From DATCJY01 sp036562565 (lineage in GTDB: Bacteria; Bacteroidota; Bacteroidia; Flavobacteriales_D; Sanyastnellaceae): a DNA stretch of 49,374 nucleotides. The stretch is taken from contig DATCJY010000062.1 of assembly GCA_036562565.1 (NCBI GenBank), forward strand, positions 1 to 49,374, read 5' to 3'. The stretch's first letter is position 1. Each line of letters opens with the position of its first letter. Position numbers and translations under genes: made by a program. Under the pieces are notes generated by a model that ran no database searches, had not been told where the DNA came from, and saw only the letters and a program-made list of their open reading frames with translations. Of the stretch, positions 18,743 to 26,632 are shown piece after piece.

Positions 18743-19399
18743 ATGAAAGTTGCTCAATTCACGTTCAATGCCTTTGCAGAGAACACCTTTGTTTTGTGGG
18801 ATGAATCAAAAGAAGCTGTCATCGTAGACCCCGGAATGACCGATGAAAACGAGGATGTGATTCTGTTTGACTTTATTGAAGAACAGCAACTCAAACCGGT
18901 ATTGCTGCTAAACACTCATTGCCACATAGACCATATTTTGGGTAATCAAGCAGTTATAAACCGCTACAAGGTGGAGTATTGGACGCACCGCAACGAGCTC
19001 GCCATGTTGGAGCGCGCTCCGTCAGCCAGTATGATGTGGGGAGTTCCTTACCGCGAATCACCGTTGCCGACTAAGTTCATCGATGAAGGGGATAAGGTAA
19101 GATTCGGAAATACGACACTCGATATTTTGTTCGTGCCCGGTCACTCGCCCGGTCACTTAGCTTTCATTCACCGCGATGAAAAACTGGTCATTGGTGGTGA
19201 TGTGTTGTTCCAAGGCAGTGTCGGCCGTGTAGACTTGCCGGGAAGCAATCCGCAAGACCTTGTGGCTTCTATTCAAAATAAAATGTATGCCTTGCCGGAT
19301 GATTTCACGGTTTATCCCGGTCATGGCTCTGAAACCACGATTGGCCGCGAAAAGCAAAGCAACATCTTTGTACGCCCTGATTGGAACGGATTGACTTAG
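18743..19399 (+). CDS. MBL-fold metallo-hydrolase (glyoxalase II-like)
   Basis: A 218-residue zinc-dependent hydrolase of the metallo-beta-lactamase fold. Metal-binding motifs are THCHIDH (58-64), the His in GHSPGH (His134), Asp153 in GGDVLF, and His194 in YPGHGSET, a complete two-metal site. The layout matches the short glyoxalase II-like group common in Bacteroidota; the substrate is unknown, and a thioester is the usual guess. I choose the ATG giving MKVAQFTFNAF because the family starts at that strand; the ten upstream codons are not family-like. Its stop codon overlaps the purD stop codon by 3-4 bases on the other strand. Confidence 0.9.
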   Translation: MKVAQFTFNAFAENTFVLWDESKEAVIVDPGMTDENEDVILFDFIEEQQLKPVLLLNTHCHIDHILGNQAVINRYKVEYWTHRNELAMLERAPSASMMWGVPYRESPLPTKFIDEGDKVRFGNTTLDILFVPGHSPGHLAFIHRDEKLVIGGDVLFQGSVGRVDLPGSNPQDLVASIQNKMYALPDDFTVYPGHGSETTIGREKQSNIFVRPDWNGLT

Positions 19400-20691
19400 T
19401 GCGTTGATTTAGCAAGGAATTTCATCATGTCCTTGCCAATGTCTTTTCGGTAAGTTTTTCCGGAAAAATGAATCAACTCAATGCTGTCGTAGCTGGTAGA
19501 AACGGCATTGAGAATGTCTGTTCCGAAGGATGTAATGGCCAACACACGTCCTCCGTTGGTCACTATTTTATCCTTTCCTGATTTGGTTCCGGCATGAAAA
19601 ACAATGCTATCAGCTACCTCTTTAAGCCCTTTGATTTCTTTGCCTTTCTCATAGCTCTCAGGATAACCCTTGGACACCAACATAACTGTAGCCGCTGCAC
19701 GTGGGTCGGTTTCAATATGATGCTCGGATAAAGTGCCGTGTGCTACGCCATCCAGTATATTGAGCAAATCGCTCTTGATGCGCGGCATAACAACTTCCGT
19801 CTCAGGGTCGCCCATGCGGCAGTTGTATTCTATCACATAAGGTTCATTGCCTACCTTGATGAGACCAAAGAAGATAAATCCGCAGTACTTGATGCCTTCT
19901 GCTTTTAGGCCTTTGATGGTTGGAATAATGATTTGCGATTCAATTTTATCCATGAACTCCGGTGAGGCAAATGGCACCGGAGAGATGGCGCCCATTCCAC
20001 CGGTGTTTGGTCCGGTATCCCCATCACCAATTCGCTTGTAATCCTTCGCTTCAGGAAGAATTTTGTAGGCATCTCCATCGGTAATAACGAATACCGACAA
20101 TTCCACTCCCTTGAGGAATTCCTCAATCACAACTTTGGAACTTGCTTCTCCAAACTGCCCGTCAAGCAATTCTTTCAAAGCGTTTTGAGCCTCTTTGAGA
20201 TTGTCCAGAATAAGTACTCCTTTACCTGCGGCAAGACCATCAGCCTTCAAAACATATGGGGCTTTCATGGTTGCCAAGAATTCCTGGCCTTCTTTGAGTG
20301 TGTCTTTTGTGAAGGTGGCGTATTTGGCAGTTGGAATTTGGTATTTCTGCATGAACTGTTTGGCAAAATCCTTACTGCCTTCCAACTGTGCGGCTTGTTT
20401 GTTGGGGCCAATGATTCCCACTTTGCTCAGTGATTTGTCTGCTTGGAAAAAGTCAACGATGCCTTCCACAAGAGGGGCTTCAGGCCCAACGATGACGAGC
20501 TCTATTTGCTTCTCTATTACAAGCTTCTTAATGGCCTTGAAATCAGTCACGTTGATGTCTACATTTTGACCCAAGGCTGCTGTTCCGGGGTTACCGGGAG
20601 CGATATACAAATTGGAGAGGAGTGAGCTTTGTGCTATTTTCCAGGCAATTGCGTGTTCACGACCACCGGAGCCTAAAATCAGAACGTTCAT
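19396..20691 (-). CDS. purD: Phosphoribosylamine-glycine ligase (GAR synthetase)
   Basis: Second step of purine synthesis: ATP-dependent joining of glycine to phosphoribosylamine. The 431-residue length is normal. Visible motifs: the N-terminal dinucleotide-like loop GSGGREHA (7-14), the ATP-grasp segment LKADGLAAGKGV (148-159), the GARS signature GPNTGGMGA (227-235), and the magnesium-binding NCRMGDPETE (290-299). It is monocistronic here and runs convergently into the metallo-hydrolase gene with the two stop codons interleaved. Confidence 0.97.
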   Translation of the reverse strand: MNVLILGSGGREHAIAWKIAQSSLLSNLYIAPGNPGTAALGQNVDINVTDFKAIKKLVIEKQIELVIVGPEAPLVEGIVDFFQADKSLSKVGIIGPNKQAAQLEGSKDFAKQFMQKYQIPTAKYATFTKDTLKEGQEFLATMKAPYVLKADGLAAGKGVLILDNLKEAQNALKELLDGQFGEASSKVVIEEFLKGVELSVFVITDGDAYKILPEAKDYKRIGDGDTGPNTGGMGAISPVPFASPEFMDKIESQIIIPTIKGLKAEGIKYCGFIFFGLIKVGNEPYVIEYNCRMGDPETEVVMPRIKSDLLNILDGVAHGTLSEHHIETDPRAAATVMLVSKGYPESYEKGKEIKGLKEVADSIVFHAGTKSGKDKIVTNGGRVLAITSFGTDILNAVSTSYDSIELIHFSGKTYRKDIGKDMMKFLAKSTH

Positions 20692-20874
20692 GGACTAAAA
20701 ACTTTGTGCAAAATAACAGGTCGTTTGAAGCTCCGCGACCTCCAAGTTTTAAACAATGCTTCACCAAGACGGGATTCAGAGCACAGCCGTTTATGGCCAA
20801 TTGACGACAAATGCCTTCTTTCTGACGACCGATGCTACAGAATAACAGCTAATTAAGGAAAAATTAGAACCTTA

Positions 20875-20898
20875 TTTGACCGAAACTATTTACTTTTG
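20875..20898 (+). promoter_or_regulatory. Putative promoter of the small secreted protein
   Basis: An exact -7 element TACTTTTG (20891-20898), with a TTTG at 20875-20878 upstream. The spacing (12 bp) is short, so only the -7 part is well supported. It gives a leader of about 70 nt. Confidence 0.5.
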
Positions 20899-20976
20899 TA
20901 TTTGTATAAGAATCTTTAAACCAAATTGGGCAAGGTTCTTGTTTTAGACTCAGAAACAAAAAAACTCTCATAATAT

Positions 20977-21315
20977 ATGAAGCGACTGTTACTCCTGATT
21001 TTCTTATTTGCATTCGTTGCAGGCATCCATACCGCCTCTGCACAAGCAGACAGAATGTCGCATCCCATATCTACAGCCAAAATTGTTGGTGTAGATGGTA
21101 AAGCTGAACTGATGTTTGATGAAGTGGTAACACAATCTTTCACGGTGAATGTTTTAGATTTGACCGGTAAGTTGTTGTTCAGCTTGAAGCACGACAATTC
21201 AGAACCCTGTATTTCTGTAGATTTACCGGTTGAGAATTTGCGCAAGGGTATTTACATGGTACAAGTCACCTCGGCTGATGGTAAAATGAAAACCCTGAAA
21301 CTGCAGCGGAACTAA
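20977..21315 (+). CDS. Small secreted protein consisting mainly of a T9SS type A-like sorting domain
   Basis: A 112-residue protein: signal peptide 1-23 (ending ASAQ), then about 20 residues of linker, then a domain like the C-terminal sorting domain of T9SS type A cargo (VNVLDLTGKLLFS, LPVENLRKGIYMVQVTSADGKMKTLKL). In normal cargo that domain follows a large functional region; here there is essentially none. It may be a decoy, a remnant, or a small surface protein that uses the fold for its own sake. Own promoter and terminator suggest an expressed gene rather than a fragment. Confidence 0.8.
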   Translation: MKRLLLLIFLFAFVAGIHTASAQADRMSHPISTAKIVGVDGKAELMFDEVVTQSFTVNVLDLTGKLLFSLKHDNSEPCISVDLPVENLRKGIYMVQVTSADGKMKTLKLQRN

Positions 21316-21348
21316 ATTATCCTAAACAGGATATTACATATACAAAGA

Positions 21349-21380
21349 AGAAGGCTGCTCATCCGAGCAGCCTTTTTTAT
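21349..21380 (+). terminator. Rho-independent terminator of the small secreted protein gene
   Basis: GGCTGCTC (21353-21360) pairs with GAGCAGCC (21365-21372), loop ATCC, then six T. It reaches the stop codon of the convergent SprT-like gene. Confidence 0.9.
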
Positions 21381-22012
21381 TGATCCTTCAGATGTAGAAT
21401 CTTAGTGAGGGGGCTGAACCAATATTCGTGTTGGGTCTTTTCTTCAAAACAGCGATAATTGGTTTTCAAACGCTCGCCTTTAATGAACACCCTTCTGTCT
21501 CTGCCATATACAAAGCGCCCATGTAATGGCACGTCATCCAACAGTTTCACGTCCGGATGATTGTTTCGGTCGTATCGCGCCAATGCTTTGGAAAGATGAA
21601 TATCCCGACAGGTGGCAGCTGCCGGATTGGCTAAGTAGTTCTGCACGGCTCGTGCTACATCCTCCGGGAATACATTGCGTCTCAGGAATGGACCCAGTGT
21701 CTGTTTGAACTCGCTCTTCCATTCTTGTCCGTGTGGTTTAACGGTGTCTTTGTATTTGACCCACGTGATGAGATGGGCCAACTCATGCATGAGCGTAATG
21801 AGGAACGCATATGGATTGAGATTGCCGTTTACGGTCAAAACGTGTCTTCGGCCTTTGGGGTCAGCCGTAAAATCACCGAGTTTGGTAGCGCGTGGTCGGG
21901 TGATGGTAAGATGGTGAGGATATTCCCGCAACTTCTCGCATACCAACTCCAAAGAGTTTTCCGGTAAAAAAGGTTTCAGTGCGGATTCTAAATCTGTACT
22001 GTCTTTCGCCAT
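21377..22012 (-). CDS. SprT-like zinc metalloprotease domain protein
   Basis: A 211-residue SprT-like protein. The zinc motif is HELAH (76-80), and the third ligand is probably His94 in KPHGQEW, matching the SprT pattern GH-G-x-x-W. A C-terminal part with CRDIHLSKALARYDRN and a cysteine near NYRCFEEK resembles the extension of the family. Eukaryotic relatives (Spartan) cut DNA-protein crosslinks; the bacterial role is poorly known, so only protease is inferred. No signal peptide, so cytosolic. Its ATG overlaps the stop codon of the small lipoprotein gene upstream by one base. Confidence 0.88.
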   Translation of the reverse strand: MAKDSTDLESALKPFLPENSLELVCEKLREYPHHLTITRPRATKLGDFTADPKGRRHVLTVNGNLNPYAFLITLMHELAHLITWVKYKDTVKPHGQEWKSEFKQTLGPFLRRNVFPEDVARAVQNYLANPAAATCRDIHLSKALARYDRNNHPDVKLLDDVPLHGRFVYGRDRRVFIKGERLKTNYRCFEEKTQHEYWFSPLTKILHLKDQ

Positions 22013-22191
22013 TATTTTACCTCGTAAAGCATCCCACTCATATCATTTTTCCATGTGGGACAATTGCAGTTTTTATTCTTTTTCCGTTTGGCGTTGTAAT
22101 TACTGTAGGGCATGCCTTTCTGCGATGACTTGCATGCAGGCAATGCCGAAACCAGTAGGAAAAATGCCAATACAACACCTATTCTTTTCAT
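22012..22191 (-). CDS. Small lipoprotein, 59 residues, coupled to the SprT-like gene
   Basis: A short ORF read directly from the minus strand: ATG at 22191, TAA at 22014-22012. The product opens MKRIGVVLAFFLLVSALPAC, a clear lipoprotein signal (lipobox ALPAC, Cys20), followed by a basic linker (NAKRKKNKN) and CNCPTW, two cysteines two apart. The stop codon TAA and the SprT start codon share one base (TAATG), the classic sign of translational coupling. The mature protein is only about 39 residues. Function unknown; the CNC motif might bind metal or form a disulfide. Confidence 0.82.
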   Translation of the reverse strand: MKRIGVVLAFFLLVSALPACKSSQKGMPYSNYNAKRKKNKNCNCPTWKNDMSGMLYEVK

Positions 22192-22244
22192 TCTCTAAAG
22201 AAATTGAATTGCGAATATAAATTCGTGCTCACAATTATCGGAGT

Positions 22245-22547
22245 ATGGAACATATCGCAGTTCAGGTTTTTTTATTGTTGTTGGGAGTTGTTGGCTGGGC
22301 TTTATGTGCCTCACCCATGCTTCGATATATGATTGATCTGGCAGAGGGAAGATTCCGTTGGCAATTGGTTATGTGGTTCGTACTCATGATATTGTCCATC
22401 TTCTTAATGAAGTTTGCTCTTTATACCATTACAGGATGGCCCGGACCAGGAACTTGGGGAAGTCGTTTGTTTTTGGGTATCGCTTTGGTAGCTTCCTATG
22501 CTGTGCCTTTCATCAATGAATTCATCAGAGGATGGCGCAATAAGTAG
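22245..22547 (+). CDS. Small integral membrane protein, function unknown
   Basis: A 100-residue protein with three likely membrane segments (about 6-22, 40-60, 74-92), starting MEHIAVQVFLLLLGVVGWAL and ending in a basic tail (RGWRNK). I do not recognise the family. It lies 80 bp upstream of the mlaE-like gene on the same strand, so it may share its transcript, but nothing else ties it to lipid transport. Confidence 0.7.
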   Translation: MEHIAVQVFLLLLGVVGWALCASPMLRYMIDLAEGRFRWQLVMWFVLMILSIFLMKFALYTITGWPGPGTWGSRLFLGIALVASYAVPFINEFIRGWRNK

Positions 22548-22629
22548 CCGACTGAAAAAGCTATTAACCGCCTGTTGTCATCTTTTTCCTGAAACTTATA
22601 AAATGTGAGGCGAGGATTGACCGTTAAGT

Positions 22630-23382
22630 TTGCCTCGATTGGTTAAGATTTATACACATATCGGTAGATACGTCATGCTGATGGGGCAGGTCTTTAGCAG
22701 ACCGGAACGTCTCAGCCTCTACCGTAGACTCATTATTCAAGAGATTGATAAAATTGGTCTTCAATCGCTGGGCATTGTAGCTCTCCTCTCTTTGTTTATG
22801 GGGGCGGTTGTAACCTTGCAGACTGCAGCCAATATCGATAGCGGATGGATTCCGAAGTTCACCATTGGTTTTACCTCACGTCAAACCATGATTTTGGAAT
22901 TCTCGTCTACAATTGTCTGTCTGATTCTTTCAGGTAAGGTAGGAAGTAATATCGCTTCTGAGATTGGAACCATGCGCATCAGTGAACAAATTGACGCCAT
23001 GGATATCATGGGTGTGAATTCAGCGAGCTATCTCATTCTGCCTAAGATTATTGCTGCAGTTTTCATCTTCCCGTTCTTGGTTATCATTTCCATGTTTCTA
23101 GGTATCGCAGCCGGAGCAATGGCGGGTACTGCCGCAGGAGTCATCTCACTCAGCGATTACGAATATGGCTTGCAATATTATTTTGACTTGTGGCACGTAT
23201 TCTCATCATTGATTAAGACGTTGGTTTTCGCATTTATCATCACCAGCGTGAGTTCGTACCACGGTTACTATACGCGTGGTGGTGCACTGGAGGTTGGTAA
23301 AAGCAGTACTCAAGCAGTGGTATACAGTATCATCTTGGTTATGATTTCCAACTATATGCTCACCCAAATCTTGCTCCTGTGA
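22630..23382 (+). CDS. mlaE: MlaE-family ABC transporter permease
   Basis: Membrane subunit of an Mla-type phospholipid transporter that keeps outer-membrane lipid asymmetry. The 250-residue protein has the MlaE (DUF140) layout with about five membrane segments and the hallmark block EIGTMRISEQIDAMDIMGVNS, also GSNIASEIG. The start is a TTG; the family normally has only a short stretch before IGRYVMLMGQVF, which this start gives, while the next ATG would begin inside that motif. The ATPase gene overlaps its stop codon (GTGA), so the pair is coupled. The substrate-binding MlaD partner is not adjacent. Confidence 0.92.
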   Translation: MPRLVKIYTHIGRYVMLMGQVFSRPERLSLYRRLIIQEIDKIGLQSLGIVALLSLFMGAVVTLQTAANIDSGWIPKFTIGFTSRQTMILEFSSTIVCLILSGKVGSNIASEIGTMRISEQIDAMDIMGVNSASYLILPKIIAAVFIFPFLVIISMFLGIAAGAMAGTAAGVISLSDYEYGLQYYFDLWHVFSSLIKTLVFAFIITSVSSYHGYYTRGGALEVGKSSTQAVVYSIILVMISNYMLTQILLL

Positions 23383-24140
23383 TAGAAGTAAAAAACATAT
23401 CGAAGTCATTTGGTACTAATCACGTCTTGAAAGACGTGAGCGTTACTTTCTATCCCGGCAAGGTCAATTTCATCATCGGGCAAAGTGGTTCTGGCAAATC
23501 AGTTTTGACAAAGTGTATTGTAGGACTCATAGAAGTGGATAGTGGCGAAATCATTTTTGATGGTCGTCCTTTTACCGGGCTTGATAAATGGCAACGCAAG
23601 GAAATTCGTCAGGAAATGGGAATGCTCTTCCAAGGCTCTGCATTGTTTGACTCAATGACAGTGGAGGAAAATGTGAAGTTTCCGCTGCGCATGTTCAGCA
23701 ATATGACGCAAAAAGAGATGGATGACCGCGTCAATTTCTGCCTAAAACGCGTTAATCTCGAAGGAAAAAATAAGCTTTATCCAAGTGAGATTTCAGGAGG
23801 TATGCAGAAGCGAACCGGTATTGCCAGAGCAATTGCAATGAATCCAAGATACTTGTTCTGCGATGAGCCAAACTCCGGTCTGGACCCACAAACTGCAATT
23901 GTTATCGATAACCTGATTCGCGAAATCACCTACGAGTTCAATGTGACTACAGTGGTTGTGAGCCATGATATGAACTCAGTGATTGAAATTGGAGACCACA
24001 TCAACTTTATATACAAAGGCCAAATGTGGTGGAGCGGTGACAAGCGCCAAATCCTGCACACCGACAACAAGGAAATCAATGATTTCGTTTTCCCTTCTGA
24101 ATTCATGAAGGAAATCCGAGAGTCTCTGAAGAACGCATAA
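23379..24140 (+). CDS. mlaF: MlaF-family ABC transporter ATP-binding protein
   Basis: ATPase partner of the MlaE-like permease. All ABC motifs are present in 253 residues: Walker A GQSGSGKS (34-41), Q-loop Gln85, signature SGGMQ (139-143), Walker B RYLFCDEP (157-164) and the H-loop His196. The SGGMQKR signature is typical of Mla/Mce-type ATPases. The start is GTG, overlapping the permease stop as GTGA. The next gene, pnuC, begins about 20 bp downstream and could be on the same transcript. Confidence 0.94.
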   Translation: MIEVKNISKSFGTNHVLKDVSVTFYPGKVNFIIGQSGSGKSVLTKCIVGLIEVDSGEIIFDGRPFTGLDKWQRKEIRQEMGMLFQGSALFDSMTVEENVKFPLRMFSNMTQKEMDDRVNFCLKRVNLEGKNKLYPSEISGGMQKRTGIARAIAMNPRYLFCDEPNSGLDPQTAIVIDNLIREITYEFNVTTVVVSHDMNSVIEIGDHINFIYKGQMWWSGDKRQILHTDNKEINDFVFPSEFMKEIRESLKNA

Positions 24141-24162
24141 ACCGCTTTCTTTGCGTTTTTAC

Positions 24163-24738
24163 ATGATTACAACGCAAGCACCTCCCAACAAGTTTAACCG
24201 CATCAATATCCTCCTTGAGGTAGCGGCAGTTGTATTCAACCTGCTCTATACCTTGTTTTATTTGCGAGGAGATGTTTGGTGTTATTTTTTTGGCATCATC
24301 GGCCCGATTCTCTTCGTTTTGCTTTGCTATCGCAAAAAGCTATATGCTGAACCCCTGCTGCAAGTATTTTATATAGGCTTTGCTATCTATGGTTGGCTCA
24401 CATGGGGAGGCGAGTGGCGCCAAGAACATTGGCCTTTCATGCAGCATTTACCTTATATGCTTTCAGGCATGCTGCTTAGTGCATTGGCCGGTCATTACCT
24501 CAAGAAAAATACCGATGCCAAGCTGCCTTATATCGATAGTTTCATCACTGTGTTTGGTATCATCGGCATGTGGGTGATGGTGAATTATGTCCACGAGAAC
24601 TGGCTGTACTTTATTCTAATTAATGGCCTATCTATTTATGTTTACCTGCGTAGGAGAATGTATCTAGGCACAGCAATGTTCGTTCTTTATTTCATCATGG
24701 CTTGTGATGGATATTTCAAACTAGGCATATTTACATGA
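24163..24738 (+). CDS. pnuC: Nicotinamide riboside transporter PnuC
   Basis: Imports nicotinamide riboside for NAD salvage. The 191-residue protein has about seven membrane segments and PnuC marks: NILLEVAAVVFNLLYTLFY, the FYIGFAIYGWLTWGG block with the substrate-stacking Trp pair, and a late INGLSIYVYLRRRMYLG. I start at the ATG at 24163 (MITTQAPP); a TTG four codons earlier also fits the frame. The kinase gene begins inside its stop codon (ATGA), so uptake and trapping by phosphorylation are translationally linked. Confidence 0.94.
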   Translation: MITTQAPPNKFNRINILLEVAAVVFNLLYTLFYLRGDVWCYFFGIIGPILFVLLCYRKKLYAEPLLQVFYIGFAIYGWLTWGGEWRQEHWPFMQHLPYMLSGMLLSALAGHYLKKNTDAKLPYIDSFITVFGIIGMWVMVNYVHENWLYFILINGLSIYVYLRRRMYLGTAMFVLYFIMACDGYFKLGIFT

Positions 24739-25283
24739 TGATTCGTATTGCCATCACCGGTCCTGAAAGCAGCGGTAAAACAGCATTGTCTGAGTATTTG
24801 GCATCTCGTATAGAGAGTGCTTTGTTGCTTCCTGAATATGCACGTGAATACCTTGAGGCTAAGCCTATAGGTTATGAATACAGCAGTGATGAGGTGGTTC
24901 ATTGTGCTGAGGTAACACATCAACGTATTGTGGAAGCATTGTCTCAAAGGGCGGATGTGCTCATTTGCGATACGGATTTTTATGTCCTGGACATTTGGCA
25001 TCGCGTAGTCTTTGGTGAGAAGAATCAAAGAATCATGGAACTCAAACAATCTCATTGGTTTGACTTGTATTATCTCTGCAAACCTGATATTCCTTGGGAG
25101 TATGATCCATTACGTGTAGATGAGCACAACCGTGATGAATTGTATGCGCTCTATGAACAACATATTAAAAGTGATAATAACCCCTACTATGTGGTGCAAG
25201 GAAATGATGAGCTAAGACATGCAAGAGTATTGAATCACTTGCTAGAGCGATTCCCTTCTCTGAAGGTCAAAGAAAAATCTTAG
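24735..25283 (+). CDS. nadR: NadR-like ribosylnicotinamide kinase (kinase domain only)
   Basis: Phosphorylates imported nicotinamide riboside to NMN, trapping it inside the cell. The 182-residue protein is a P-loop kinase: GPESSGKT at 9-16, Asp/Thr-rich Walker B VLICDTDFYVLDIW, and a lid-like region with WEYDPLRVDEHNRDEL. It lacks the N-terminal repressor and adenylyltransferase domains of the enterobacterial three-domain NadR, so the adenylylation step must be done elsewhere. It overlaps pnuC by 4 bp, and its last 42 bp overlap the convergent vanZ gene. Confidence 0.9.
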   Translation: MMIRIAITGPESSGKTALSEYLASRIESALLLPEYAREYLEAKPIGYEYSSDEVVHCAEVTHQRIVEALSQRADVLICDTDFYVLDIWHRVVFGEKNQRIMELKQSHWFDLYYLCKPDIPWEYDPLRVDEHNRDELYALYEQHIKSDNNPYYVVQGNDELRHARVLNHLLERFPSLKVKEKS

Positions 25284-25652
25284 ATAAGGACTGCGCGCGA
25301 TGATGAGCCCGGTAATGATTCCAGCCAAATCAGCCATCCAGTCCCAAATATCGCCTGAGCGTTCTGTTGTAAGGTAGGCTTGTATCCACTCAAGGAGAGC
25401 TCCATAAACCGCGCAGCATATCAGTACAACTACAAAAGCAGAGAAAGTAATCTTAGATGCGCTAATGGTAGTATAACACCTTCCCGCCAAGAAGCTCATA
25501 ACGGCAAACAAGGAGAAGTGAACCAACTTATCTGCATGCGGAATTTGCAGGAGCGGTTCATCTTTGGGAAGATCGACTTTTATAACGTGAAGACAAAAAA
25601 CAATAGCCGCCCACAAGAAGGTGGCGGCTATTGCTATGGTGGTGTTATTCAA
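25242..25652 (-). CDS. VanZ family membrane protein
   Basis: A 136-residue VanZ-like protein with four membrane segments (near 4-23, 43-58, 70-90, 105-122) and the family motifs HADKLVHFSLFAVMSFL and LEWIQAYLTTERSGDIWDWMADLAG. VanZ relatives affect teicoplanin susceptibility in enterococci; the role in Bacteroidota is unknown. There is no ATG before the first membrane segment, and the upstream in-frame stop is that of gcvH, so the TTG at 25652 is the likely start. It follows gcvH by 21 bp, an order I know from other Flavobacteria. Its 3' end overlaps nadR by 42 bp. Confidence 0.88.
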   Translation of the reverse strand: MNNTTIAIAATFLWAAIVFCLHVIKVDLPKDEPLLQIPHADKLVHFSLFAVMSFLAGRCYTTISASKITFSAFVVVLICCAVYGALLEWIQAYLTTERSGDIWDWMADLAGIITGLIIARSPYLRFFFDLQRRESL

Positions 25653-25673
25653 TTTTTTCTTATTGGAAAAATC

Positions 25674-26048
25674 TTAAAGAGATGCTTCATATGCAGCGGC
25701 ATCCATCAAGTTGTCCAAATCTGAAGGAGAAGACATTTTCACTTTAATCATCCAGCCTTTGCCATATGGATCATTGTTAACTGCAGCGGGATCATCTGCA
25801 AGGTCCGGATTCACTTCAAGTACTTCACCTGCAACAGGCATGAACAAATCGCTTACAGTTTTCACCGCTTCAACGGTACCAAAGATGTCATGTGCTGCGA
25901 GCGTTTGACCTTGCGTTTCAATTTCTACAAATACGATGTCGCCCAATTCGCGTTGAGCAAAATCTGTAATTCCAATTATTGCGATGTCGCCTTCAACACG
26001 TACCCATTCGTGATCTTTAGAGTACTTTAAATCTGCAGGAAAAGTCAT
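25674..26048 (-). CDS. gcvH: Glycine cleavage system H protein
   Basis: Lipoyl carrier that shuttles the aminomethyl group between the P, T and L proteins. The 124-residue length is normal. The lipoylated lysine is Lys63 in GTVEAVKTVSDL; the motifs KDHEWVRVE and ITDFAQRELGDIVFVE are standard. The ATG at 26048 (MTFPADLKYS) is chosen because longer in-frame versions would start upstream of the likely promoter. It is followed by vanZ in the same operon. Confidence 0.97.
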   Translation of the reverse strand: MTFPADLKYSKDHEWVRVEGDIAIIGITDFAQRELGDIVFVEIETQGQTLAAHDIFGTVEAVKTVSDLFMPVAGEVLEVNPDLADDPAAVNNDPYGKGWMIKVKMSSPSDLDNLMDAAAYEASL

Positions 26049-26073
26049 TGTATTTCGTGTTTTGAATTTGTGC

Positions 26074-26100
26074 CAAAAGTAGCAGAATTCAAGCATCAAA
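26074..26100 (-). promoter_or_regulatory. Putative gcvH promoter
   Basis: On the minus strand TTTG (26100-26097), 15 bp, then exact -7 element TACTTTTG (26081-26074), 25 bp before the start codon. Same architecture as the gcvP promoter. Confidence 0.65.
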
Positions 26101-26208
26101 AAAGTGGTGTGTTCGTTATTCAGAATGAATTGAAATCAAGACAATTGGATAGCTCGAAGGCCTGTAACTGCGAATGTTCTACATTAGCCCGGCAAATTTT
26201 TATACTCA

Positions 26209-26616
26209 ATGAAAATGGATTTGACCACATCACAAATTATCGTGTTGATACTTGTCGGACTCATGGCCGGATTGATGAGCGGATTTGTCGGTATTGGTGG
26301 CGGTGTTGTAATCGTACCGGCACTCATCTATTTTCTTCACCTCAATCAGATGCAGGCTCAAGGTATCACACTGGCCGTTTTGGTGATGCCGGTCGGTATC
26401 CTTGGTGTGATGAATTATTACAAAGCCGGGCACGTCAACTTCAATTATGCCTTGCTCATTGCAGTCGGATTTATAGTCGGAAGCTATTTCGGTTCGCGCA
26501 GTGCACTCAAACTTCCTGAGTATAAAATCAAATTCTTCTTCGCCTTGCTAATGTTGTACATGGCAATCTCCATGCTTTGGAAAAGCGGTATGAAGTGGTT
26601 CGGTCCACAATCTTAA
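26209..26616 (+). CDS. TauE/SafE family membrane protein, half-size
   Basis: A 135-residue protein with four membrane segments and one TauE/SafE repeat: LMAGLMSGFVGIGGGVVIVPAL, a glycine-rich motif, then QGITLAVLVMPVGILGVMNYYKAG and VGSYFGSRSALKLP. Full TauE/SafE exporters (organosulfonates, sulfite) have two such repeats in about 250 residues, so this version probably works as a homodimer. Such short forms are common in Bacteroidota. The substrate cannot be told from sequence. Own gene, convergent with the M28 peptidase gene 16 bp away. Confidence 0.88.
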   Translation: MKMDLTTSQIIVLILVGLMAGLMSGFVGIGGGVVIVPALIYFLHLNQMQAQGITLAVLVMPVGILGVMNYYKAGHVNFNYALLIAVGFIVGSYFGSRSALKLPEYKIKFFFALLMLYMAISMLWKSGMKWFGPQS

Positions 26617-26632
26617 TGAGTACTGTGGCTTA

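Noticed and set aside
26070..26519. 149-codon open frame on the plus strand
   Set aside because: It overlaps the gcvH promoter and lies out of frame over the TauE/SafE gene, which has clear membrane motifs; the product is Cys/Arg/His-rich and not protein-like.
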